Below, piece after piece: positions 57,174-64,000 of a DNA stretch of 64,000 nt. The DNA comes from Sulfurisoma sp963709555. GTDB lineage: Bacteria; Pseudomonadota; Gammaproteobacteria; Burkholderiales; Rhodocyclaceae. The notes under the pieces were generated by a model, which did not search any database, was not told where the DNA came from, and saw only the letters and a list, made by a program, of their open reading frames with translations. How positions within the stretch are numbered: position 1 is the stretch's first letter; every line of letters begins with the position of its first letter. Location of the stretch: contig CAVPWR010000005.1 in assembly GCA_963709555.1 (NCBI GenBank), forward strand, positions 186,001 to 250,000, read 5' to 3'. Made by a program: the position numbers and the translations under genes.

Positions 57174-58568
57174 ATGATCATGACTCTGGCACGCATTCGG
57201 AGGTGGCCGGCGGCGCTGTTGCTTGCAGCGGCGCTGCTGTTCGCGGGGCCGATGGCAACAGCGGCCGACATGGCCGGCGAACCCACGGCACAACGGGTGC
57301 GCGCCGCAATGCTGCTCAACTTCCTCAAGTTCACCGAGTGGCCGGCAACTGTCGGGCAAGACTTGCGTCTGTGCATCGCCAGCGGCGATCAAAGGCTGAT
57401 TGCCGCGCTCGACGCCCTGGCCGGGCGCCCGGTACGCGACAAGCGCGTGCTGACCTTGCGCTTCAGCCGCGATGAGGTCTGTGATGCGATCTACGTGGAC
57501 TCGCGCCACTACTGGGGGGAAATCACCGCTAGCCGCAGCTTCGGTCGTGCCTTGACCGTCGGTGCCTACGCCGGCTTCGCGCGGGATGGAGGCATGATCG
57601 AGATCATCGCCCGGGATGGCGGCTCGCGCTTCGAAATCAACCAGGCCGATGCGAACAGGGTCGGGCTGCGGTTCCATCCTGAATTGCTTCGGCTCGCGGG
57701 GGCGACCGAGCCCCTGGTCTGGATTGCCCTGTCCGAGGCGGGTGGTGCCAATGCCGAGGCGGCCGCGTCAGCGGCTGCGGAGATCGAGCGCCTCGGCGTG
57801 GGGCGCGGCAATGTGGTGGTTCGCCCTTGGCGAGAGTTTGCTGTCGGTGCATCGCCGACGCCGCGGCTGATCATTGCGGTCGGCAATCAGGCGCGGCAAG
57901 GCATCATTGCAAGCGCGGACAAGACACCACTGCTGGCGGTGTTTGCGCCACGCAGCGGGGATGAATCGACGCTGGGTAACGCACGCGGCAGGGACTATTC
58001 CGAAGTACTGCTCGAGCAACCCCCAGGGCGGCAGATGGCGGCGCTGCGACTCGCCTTGCCCGAGCGCCGGCGCATCGGCATCCTGTTTGGCCCGGGCTCG
58101 CGCCGTGACGAGGAGGCCTATCGCCATGCCGCCAAGGCAGCGGGTGTGGACCTGGTCGTCGGCCGGGTCGACTCGGCCGACATGCTCGGTCGTGTCCTGC
58201 AGCGCACGCTGGAAGACAGTGATGTGCTGCTGGCCGTGCCCGATCCGCTGGTTTTCAACGGCGCGAACCTGCAGAACATCCTGACCGCGGCCTACCGCCA
58301 GCGTGTGCCGCTGGTTGCCTTCTCGCCGGCCTATGTGCGATCCGGTGCCTTGCTGGGACTGTATTCGACGCCGGCGCAGGTCGGCCGCCAGGCCGGCGAG
58401 ATGGTGCGCAATTTCCTCGCGGGCCGGCCGCTGCCGCCGCCGCAGCCGCCACAGGACTTTGTCATCAGCATCAATGCCGATGTGGCGCAAGCGCTTGGCC
58501 TGCCGTTGCAGGCCGCGGATGCGCTTCCGGTGGCCCAGCAACTGCGTGCCGCGGAGCGCAACTTATGA
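57174..58568 (+). CDS. YfiR-like (DUF4154) domain fused to an ABC substrate-binding-like domain
   Basis: 464 residues. Signal peptide (WPAALLLAAALLFAGPMATAAD). Residues about 35-180 are YfiR/DUF4154-like: RVRAAMLLNFLKFTEWPA, then LCIASGDQRLIAAL, DEVCDAIYVDS and FEINQADANRVGLRFHPELL. Residues about 190-460 resemble ABC-type periplasmic binding proteins (PRLIIAVGNQARQGI, RIGILFGPGSRRDEEAY, VLLAVPDPLVFNGANLQNIL). These parts are usually separate genes. The junction shows no second signal peptide. YfiR proteins are periplasmic regulators of membrane partners, here plausibly the kinase encoded next. Start 57174 or 57180. Confidence 0.75.
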   Translation: MIMTLARIRRWPAALLLAAALLFAGPMATAADMAGEPTAQRVRAAMLLNFLKFTEWPATVGQDLRLCIASGDQRLIAALDALAGRPVRDKRVLTLRFSRDEVCDAIYVDSRHYWGEITASRSFGRALTVGAYAGFARDGGMIEIIARDGGSRFEINQADANRVGLRFHPELLRLAGATEPLVWIALSEAGGANAEAAASAAAEIERLGVGRGNVVVRPWREFAVGASPTPRLIIAVGNQARQGIIASADKTPLLAVFAPRSGDESTLGNARGRDYSEVLLEQPPGRQMAALRLALPERRRIGILFGPGSRRDEEAYRHAAKAAGVDLVVGRVDSADMLGRVLQRTLEDSDVLLAVPDPLVFNGANLQNILTAAYRQRVPLVAFSPAYVRSGALLGLYSTPAQVGRQAGEMVRNFLAGRPLPPPQPPQDFVISINADVAQALGLPLQAADALPVAQQLRAAERNL

Positions 58569-58647
58569 TGCCCTCGCCGGACCCTCTCCAGGCAGCACAC
58601 GCCCGTGCGAGGGGCAGCGAGTTGCAGCTACGAGCGATGGAGGCGCC

Positions 58648-60561
58648 ATGAGGGCGGGGGGGCTGAAGACGCGGGTACTGTTCGCCGCAGTGTTGCCGGC
58701 GGCACTGGTCGCCTTGACGCTGGCGGCGGTCTTCACGCTGCGGCAGCTCGGCGACCTCGAGGATGCCCTGGCTGCGCGCGGCCGGGCCGAGGCGAGGCAA
58801 CTGGCCGGCAATGCTGAATTTGGCATCTTTTCCGGCAACCGCAACCTGCTCGAAAGACTGTTGCGTAACATGAGCCAGGTCGACAGCGACATCACCGCGG
58901 TGGCGATCATCAATGCCGACGGCAACACGCTGGCGCGCGCCGGGCTATCGGTGTTGCCGGCATGGCCGCCGGTGGGTGCTGATGAGCGCAGTTTCACGAA
59001 CGGCGAAACGCTGGTCATTGCTGTGCCGATTCGTCGCCAGGTGCTGGCTGTCGAGGACATCTACTCGGGGTTCGGCGGCCTGCCGGCGCAAGATATCCTC
59101 GACGGCATGGTGGTGCTGGAGCTGTCGCGGGTCCCCCTGCTGCGCGAGCATAAATACTTGCTGGCAGTTACGCTGGCCGTGGCCCTGGCCGGCCTGCTGA
59201 TCGGTGGCCTGCTCGCCGTGCGTATCACTCGCGGCATCACCCGGCCGGTGCTGCACATGAGCGAGGTGGTGCGGCGGATCGCCGCCGGCGACATGGCCGC
59301 GCGGGTGGCACCGGATCCGGCCGACACCGTGCGCCAGCTTGAGGACGGCATCAACGAAATGGCACAGCGCATCGCGAGTGCTCAGGAGAACCTGCGGGAA
59401 CAGATTGCCGTCGCGACCGCCGAGTTGCGCCAGCGCAAGGAAGAGGCGGAAGAGGCGGTTGCCTCCAAGTCCCGCTTCCTCGCCGCAGCCAGCCATGACC
59501 TGCGCCAGCCGATGCACGCTCTGGGCTTATTCGTGTCACGCCTTGGCCGCCTCCCGCTCGAGCACGAGGCGCACGGCGTGGTCCGCTACATCGAGTCTTC
59601 GGTCTCGGTGCTGCAGGACCTGCTCGATACGCTGCTCGATGTCTCGCGTATCGATGCCGGGCTGGTGACGCCGACGTTGGCTCCGGTGGCGGTCGGGAAG
59701 CTGTTCGATCGGCTCGAGATCGAAATGGCCGAATCCATCCGCCGCAAAGGCCTCGATTTCAGGCGACATTGCCGCGACGGGCTGCTGCTGCACACCGACG
59801 CGACGCTGCTCGAGCGCATCCTGATGAACCTGCTCTCCAACGCAGGCCGCTATACGCAGCATGGCGGCGTCCTGCTTGCCTGCCGCCGCCGCGGCGACGA
59901 GGCCTGGATCGAGGTCTGGGATACCGGCATCGGCATTCCGCTCGAGGCGCAGCGTGTGATCTTCCATGAGTACATGCAGCTGGGTAATTCGGAACGCGAC
60001 CGCTCCAAGGGCCTCGGCCTCGGCCTGTCGATCTGCGAGCGCCTGGCCCGTCTCCTCGACGCGCCCCTGCAGTTGTTGTCGCGCCCCGGCCGCGGCAGCG
60101 TGTTCCGTCTCAAGGTGCCGCTCATCGCCGGAGACCCGGCGCGGGATGCCCATGCGCTGGCCGGCGCAGCGGTTGCCGGCTTCGCTGTGCCCGGCATGAC
60201 CGGAACAGTGCTGCTCATCGACGACGACCCCCTGGTGCTGGCGAGCACTTCGCAACTGGTGACTTCGTGGGGCTGCCGTGCCATCGCCGGCGTCTCGGTG
60301 GCGGAGGTCATGGCCGAGTGCGATCTGGCGAGCTGCCGGCCGGATGCGGCCATCTGCGATTACCGGCTGCGCGGCTTCGAGAATGGCATCATCTCGGCAC
60401 GCGCGCTGCGCCAACGCTACGGCGACATCCCGATATTGCTGCTCACCGGCGACCTCAGTGACGGGCTCCGGCAGGTTGCGGAGCGGAATGCGCTGACCCT
60501 GCTCGGCAAGCCGGTGAAGCCGGCGCGGCTGCGTGCGCTGCTGCAGTCGATGCTGGTTTAG
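58648..60561 (+). CDS. Hybrid sensor histidine kinase/response regulator
   Basis: 637 residues. Transmembrane helices at about 9-30 and 170-192 enclose a periplasmic sensor domain (NAEFGIFSGNRNLLERLLRN). A HAMP region with a coiled coil follows, then the H-box ASHDLRQPMHALGLF (His near 283). The ATPase boxes are NLLSNAGRYT, WDTGIGIPLEAQ and GLGLGLSICERLA. The C-terminal receiver domain has LLIDDDPLV and the phospho-acceptor Asp in AICDYRLRG (near 569). GGAGGCGCC precedes ATG 58648. No output regulator is nearby, so the target is unknown. It probably receives its signal through the upstream YfiR-fusion. Confidence 0.9.
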   Translation: MRAGGLKTRVLFAAVLPAALVALTLAAVFTLRQLGDLEDALAARGRAEARQLAGNAEFGIFSGNRNLLERLLRNMSQVDSDITAVAIINADGNTLARAGLSVLPAWPPVGADERSFTNGETLVIAVPIRRQVLAVEDIYSGFGGLPAQDILDGMVVLELSRVPLLREHKYLLAVTLAVALAGLLIGGLLAVRITRGITRPVLHMSEVVRRIAAGDMAARVAPDPADTVRQLEDGINEMAQRIASAQENLREQIAVATAELRQRKEEAEEAVASKSRFLAAASHDLRQPMHALGLFVSRLGRLPLEHEAHGVVRYIESSVSVLQDLLDTLLDVSRIDAGLVTPTLAPVAVGKLFDRLEIEMAESIRRKGLDFRRHCRDGLLLHTDATLLERILMNLLSNAGRYTQHGGVLLACRRRGDEAWIEVWDTGIGIPLEAQRVIFHEYMQLGNSERDRSKGLGLGLSICERLARLLDAPLQLLSRPGRGSVFRLKVPLIAGDPARDAHALAGAAVAGFAVPGMTGTVLLIDDDPLVLASTSQLVTSWGCRAIAGVSVAEVMAECDLASCRPDAAICDYRLRGFENGIISARALRQRYGDIPILLLTGDLSDGLRQVAERNALTLLGKPVKPARLRALLQSMLV

Positions 60562-60624
60562 AACTGCAACGCCTGGACCCACTGCGCCTAAGCGCATAAC
60601 CCGAGTGGCGCGAACGACGACTGA

Positions 60625-61542
60625 TCAGCGATAGATCAGCCGCATTCCCTGTTGGGCAGGAGCTCCGCGCTTGGCGGTGATTTCCAGCACTGGCACGCGC
60701 TTCGGTTTCTGGGCGGCAGCCTGTGATGCCGCCAGGCGCGTGCGAAGTCCATTGATGCGCTGGTCGACGAGTTGCAGTGACATGCCGCGCGCCTCGAGGA
60801 TGCGGCGGATGCGCAGCAGCTCCTCGATGCTGTCCGGCTCCCATTGCGAATGCGTCACCGGTGCGTTCTTCGCCTGAGCCGCCGCCGCCGCGAGTTCGTC
60901 GGCGCTGCCGATCAGCTTGGCGATGGCGGTGCGGTTGTACTTGACCGCCCAGTCGAGCGCCGAGTCGCCGCGCTCGTTGCGGACCTTGCGGTCGGCGCCG
61001 CGCTTGATCAGGTAGCCGGCCATTTCTTCCTGCCCTTCGTGGATGGCCATCATCAGCGGGGTGGAGCCGTTGGGGCTGCGGGCATTGATGTCGGCGCCGC
61101 GCTCGAGCAGCAGCTGGCTCGTCTCGCCGTGGCCGGCGAAGGCGGCGTAGTGCAGCGCCGACCACTCGGTGCCCTCGCGGTTAACCTTCGCCCCGCGCGC
61201 CAACAGCCATTTGACCGCCTCGGCCTGGCCGCGCCAGGCCGCATGGAGCAGCGCCGTCTCGCCGAAGCTGTTGACGCGGTTGATGTCGGCGCCGCGCGCG
61301 ACGAAGAGCTCCATCAGCGCGATGTTGCCGGTCCAGGCCGCGATCATCAGACCGGTGCCGATGCGGTCGGCGACGAAGTTGGGATCGAGGCCGCCCTCGA
61401 GCCAGACGCGGACCTGGGCGGCGTCGCCGAGTTCCATGATGGCGCCGAAGCGCACGGGGTCGGGCAGGTTGGTCGAGGGCGCCGCCAAGGCCGGCATCGA
61501 CACGAAGGCGAGGATCAGCAACAGAATGCGCAGCGATTTCAT
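60625..61542 (-). CDS. Exported ankyrin-repeat protein
   Basis: 305 residues with a signal peptide (ILLLILAFVSMPALAAP). About five ankyrin repeats lie between residues 55 and 210 (GLMIAAWTGNIALMELFVARGADINRV, split here only as a description of the 33-residue units; hallmarks TALLHAAWRG, SALHYAAFAGHG, TPLMMAIHEGQ). A C-terminal helical part ends GAPAQQGMRLIYR. Likely periplasmic protein-protein binding; the partner is unknown. It is convergent with the hybrid kinase and divergent from the TonB-like gene. Confidence 0.82.
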   Translation of the reverse strand: MKSLRILLLILAFVSMPALAAPSTNLPDPVRFGAIMELGDAAQVRVWLEGGLDPNFVADRIGTGLMIAAWTGNIALMELFVARGADINRVNSFGETALLHAAWRGQAEAVKWLLARGAKVNREGTEWSALHYAAFAGHGETSQLLLERGADINARSPNGSTPLMMAIHEGQEEMAGYLIKRGADRKVRNERGDSALDWAVKYNRTAIAKLIGSADELAAAAAQAKNAPVTHSQWEPDSIEELLRIRRILEARGMSLQLVDQRINGLRTRLAASQAAAQKPKRVPVLEITAKRGAPAQQGMRLIYR

Positions 61543-61583
61543 GTAATCATCTCGGCGGAAGCCAGACCGCCCGAAAGTTCCTT

Positions 61584-62132
61584 GTGCCGCTGCATATCGC
61601 CCTTGTCCTGTCCGTAGCCCTGCACCTGACCGCCTACATGCTGGCCGACTGGGCCGGCTTGCTTGCGCCGCCATTGCCCCCAGCCCGGCTGATGCTCGAG
61701 GCGACGCTGATTCTGCCCGAGATTGCTGCCGTTCCGCCACCGGAACTGCAACCGGACGAGGCGCTGCCCTCACCGACGACGGAGCCGGCGCTCAGCGTAC
61801 CGCCGCCGCCGGCCGAAGCGTTACCGCCTCCGTCCGCGCCGGCGCCGATCGCAGCGATCCAGGCACAGCCGCCGCCCGCTGAAACCAGGCCCGCCACCAA
61901 GCCCGCTCCTCCCGAGTTCTATCCGCACGAGGCGGTACGGCGCGGGCTCGAGGGTGAAGTGCTGGTCGCCGTGACCCTGGATGGTCGTGGCCGGGTGACC
62001 GCGGCGCGGCTCGAGCGCGGCAGCGGCCATGCCATCCTCGACGAGGCGGCGGTGCGCGCCGCCCTCTCCCTCAAGTCCATGCCCGGCGGCACCCGCGAGG
62101 CGACGCTGCCGGTTTCCTTTCGCCTCAGATGA
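61584..62132 (+). CDS. TonB/TolA-like energy transducer
   Basis: 182 residues from a GTG start: one N-terminal helix (LHIALVLSVALHLTAYMLAD), a long Pro/Ala-rich spacer (about 45-110) and a TonB C-terminal-type domain (YPHEAVRRGLEGEVLVAVTL, then RLERGSGHAILDEAAVRAAL). No ExbB/ExbD genes are nearby. It may energise the TonB-dependent receptor 5 kb away, but it is not in the same transcript. Its stop overlaps that of metF (convergent). Confidence 0.8.
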   Translation: MPLHIALVLSVALHLTAYMLADWAGLLAPPLPPARLMLEATLILPEIAAVPPPELQPDEALPSPTTEPALSVPPPPAEALPPPSAPAPIAAIQAQPPPAETRPATKPAPPEFYPHEAVRRGLEGEVLVAVTLDGRGRVTAARLERGSGHAILDEAAVRAALSLKSMPGGTREATLPVSFRLR

Positions 62133-62955
62133 ATTTGAGGCGGCTGGCGATCTCCAGCGTCAGCGCCGACTGGTTGAGCGTGTAGAAGTGCAGGCCGGGC
62201 GCGCCGCGCTCGAGCAGGTGCTGGCACAGTCCGGTGACCACGTCGAGGCCGAAGGCGCGGATCGAATCGGCGTCGTCGCCGTAGCTCTCGAACTTGCGCC
62301 GCATCCAGCGCGGGATCTCGGCGCCGCAACTATCGGAGAAGCGGGCGAGCTTGGAAAAGCTGCCGATGGGCATGATGCCGGGGATGATGGGGATGGTCAC
62401 GCCCAGCGCCCGCGCCTCGCCGACGAAGTTCTCGTAGGCGTCGGCGTTGTAGAAATACTGGGTGATGGCCGAGTTGGCGCCGGCATCGACCTTGCGCTTG
62501 AAGTTCGCCAGATCCTCGTGCGGGTTGCGCGCCTGCGGGTGCCACTCGGGGTAGGCCGCCACCTCGATGTGGAAGTGGTCGCCGGTCTCCTTGCGGATGA
62601 ATTCCACCAGTTCGTTGGCGTGACGGAATTCACCGGCGTCGGCCATGCCCGAGGGCAGGTCGCCGCGCAGCGCGACGATGCGGCGGATGCCGGCGGCCTT
62701 GAACTGCAGGAGCAGGGCGCGGATCGACTCGCGCGTCGAGCCGACGCATGACAGGTGCGGCGCCGCAGGGTGGCCCTCGCGCTGGATGTCGAGCACGACT
62801 TCGAGCGTGCGCTCTTGTGTCGAGCCGCCGGCACCGTAGGTGACGGAGAAGAAGCCGGGCTTGAGCACGGCGAGCCGGCCGCGCACGGCGCGCAGCTTGT
62901 CCACGCCTTCGGCGGTTTGCGGCGGGAAGAATTCGCAGGAGAGTTCAGTTTTCAT
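62125..62955 (-). CDS. metF: MetF, 5,10-methylenetetrahydrofolate reductase
   Basis: A 276-residue flavoenzyme producing 5-methyl-THF for methionine synthesis. Motifs are LSCEFFPPQTAEG, VTYGAGGSTQERT, RIVALRGDLPSG, AITQYFYNADAYENF and PGIMPIGSFSKLARF. I start at ATG 62955 (MKTELSCEF); ATG 62964 three codons upstream is possible. It overlaps tlyA and lies in the ahcY-tlyA-metF run, grouping methyl-cycle functions. Confidence 0.96.
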   Translation of the reverse strand: MKTELSCEFFPPQTAEGVDKLRAVRGRLAVLKPGFFSVTYGAGGSTQERTLEVVLDIQREGHPAAPHLSCVGSTRESIRALLLQFKAAGIRRIVALRGDLPSGMADAGEFRHANELVEFIRKETGDHFHIEVAAYPEWHPQARNPHEDLANFKRKVDAGANSAITQYFYNADAYENFVGEARALGVTIPIIPGIMPIGSFSKLARFSDSCGAEIPRWMRRKFESYGDDADSIRAFGLDVVTGLCQHLLERGAPGLHFYTLNQSALTLEIASRLKFI

Positions 62956-63767
62956 GTTTGGCATGGATGAAGAATTCGCGGTTGCCGTCGGTTCCGGTGA
63001 TCGGGCTGTCGAACCAGCTTTGGACCGTCAGGTGACATTCGCTGCAGCAGGCGCGCAGCTTCGCTTCCACATCGGCATAGAGCGCCACATCGCGGACGAT
63101 GCCGCCCTTGCCGATGCCTGCCGGGCCGACTTCGAACTGCGGCTTGACCAGCAGCAGCAAGTCGCCGTCAGGGGTCAGGAACGCAGGCAGTTGCGGCACG
63201 ATCAGCGTCAGTGAAATGAAGGATACATCGGCGACGATGAGGTCGTACTGGCGTCCCGCCAGCGCCGACTTTTCGAGCGCGCGGGCGTTGATGCCTTCGA
63301 ATGGCTCGACCGCGGTCGTCGGCGGCGAGCCGGGGATGCAATTGGCCGTGGCCGACATCGACGCCGGTGACGCGCGCCGCGCCATTGGCCAGCAGGCAGT
63401 CGGTGAAACCGCCGGTGCTCTGGCCGATGTCGAGGCAGCGGCGGCCGCGGACCTCGATTCCGGCACTCGCCAGCGCGCCGGCGAGCTTGACGCCGCCGCG
63501 CGAGACAAAGCGGCCGAAGGGATCGGCAGCGTCGTCGGCCACCCGCAGCTCTGCCGATTCCGGCAGATCCTGCGCCGACTTGGCCACCGCAACGTCATCG
63601 GCAAACACGCGGCCGGCCTCGATCAGGCGTTGCGCCACGCTGCGCGACGGCGCCAGGCCGCGCGCCACCAGCAGGGCATCGGCGCGCAGGCCGCCGGCAT
63701 GCGGCGGCCGCACCGGAGCGTGCGGCTTCGGTGCGGGACGGGCGGTGCGGCGGTGAAAGGACTTCAA
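62945..63767 (-). CDS. tlyA: TlyA-family S4-domain rRNA methyltransferase/hemolysin A-like (frameshift near 63315)
   Basis: About 273 residues after correction. The N-terminal S4 RNA-binding domain is LRADALLVARGLAPSRSVAQ, followed by SRGGVKL. The FtsJ-like methyltransferase has motif I CLDIGQSTGGFTDCLL, then IVADVSFISLTLI and LLLVKPQFEVGP. One base near 63315 must be removed to give DDRVEPFEGINARALEKSAL. In mycobacteria TlyA 2'-O-methylates rRNA; the target here is inferred. A motif copy lies in EKSALAG. Confidence 0.88.
63251..63272 (-). repeat. Interspersed motif copy in tlyA
   Basis: On the minus strand: AAAGTCGGCGCTGGCG, GG, ACGC, a perfect core. It encodes KSALAGR, a different reading frame from the KVGAG copies. 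Confidence 0.7.
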
Positions 63768-64000
63768 TAGCGGTAGTTTTCGGACTTGTACGGACCGGTC
63801 TTGGGCACGCCGATGTAGGCGGCCTGTTGATCGGTCAGCTCGGACAACTGCGAGTTGAGCTTGCGCAGTTGCAGGCGTGCCACCTTCTCGTCGAGATGCT
63901 TGGGCAGCACATAGACGCCCACCGGGTAGTCGGCATTGCGCGTGAACAGCTCGATCTGCGCGATGGTCTGGTTGGCGAAGGACGAGGACATCACGTAGGA
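63764..64000 (-). CDS. ahcY: S-adenosylhomocysteine hydrolase, C-terminal part (cut by window end)
   Basis: The last 78 or so residues of AhcY: SYVMSSSFANQTIAQIELF, VYVLPKHLDEKVARLQL, and the C-terminal NAD-binding tail GPYKSENYRY. The enzyme breaks down S-adenosylhomocysteine to homocysteine and adenosine. The 5' end lies beyond 64000. Its stop overlaps the tlyA start, indicating co-transcription. Confidence 0.95.
   Translation of the reverse strand, partial: SYVMSSSFANQTIAQIELFTRNADYPVGVYVLPKHLDEKVARLQLRKLNSQLSELTDQQAAYIGVPKTGPYKSENYRY

Overview
The window comes from the chromosome of a GC-rich betaproteobacterium, most likely of the Rhodocyclales type (facultatively anaerobic, nitrate-respiring). 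The grounds are a betaproteobacterial DUF3460 gene, the gmk-rpoZ-spoT block, the tol-pal / ruv / yebC neighbourhood, periplasmic nitrate reductase beside a complete System I cytochrome c maturation operon, and an Rnf complex. The genus is inference; no rRNA lies in the window.

Layout. 1-3.9 kb: a broken outer-membrane barrel gene, then gmk, rpoZ, spoT and a DUF3460 gene. 4.0-10.5 kb: periplasmic nitrate reductase, napDAGHB on the plus strand, with napF and napC convergent on the minus strand. 10.6-17.4 kb: ccmABCDEFGHI on the minus strand, a chain of overlapping genes. 17.5-18.4 kb: an exported methyltransferase carrying an in-frame 150-base repeat insertion. 18.4-30.5 kb: a hairpin-rich leader, then rnfB, a giant pyruvate:ferredoxin oxidoreductase gene, rnfCDGEA, a small NqrM-like cysteine protein and a ferredoxin-NADP reductase-like gene. 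Together these look like a unit for making, using and re-equilibrating reduced ferredoxin. 30.5-34.3 kb: a hydrolase, two small related unknown proteins, tRNA-Lys, a thiosulfate-transporter-like protein and queC. 34.3-38.9 kb: livKHMGF amino-acid ABC transporter. 39.0-41.7 kb: an M16 zinc protease. 41.7-52.3 kb, minus strand: queE, cpoB, pal, tolBARQ, ybgC, ruvB, ruvA, a glycosyltransferase inserted between ruvA and ruvC, ruvC, an EamA exporter and yebC. 52.4-54.9 kb: a HerA-like ATPase and a second EamA exporter. 54.9-60.6 kb: a TonB-dependent receptor, a YfiR/substrate-binding fusion and a hybrid histidine kinase, probably one sensory unit. 60.6-64 kb: an ankyrin protein, a TonB-like protein, metF, tlyA and the end of ahcY.

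Three things cut across the genes. First, a short interspersed repeat (AAAGTCGGCGCTGGCG, two variable bases, then ACG) occurs about 13 times on both strands, often in protein linkers. In the methyltransferase a 150-base element sits exactly in the middle of this motif. Second, candidate FNR/ANR boxes precede nap, napC, ccm and rnf. Third, many conserved genes carry frameshifts that are almost all repaired by removing one base (sometimes two), which looks like an insertion-biased sequencing or assembly error rather than real gene decay. Coordinates of those genes are given end to end across the breaks.
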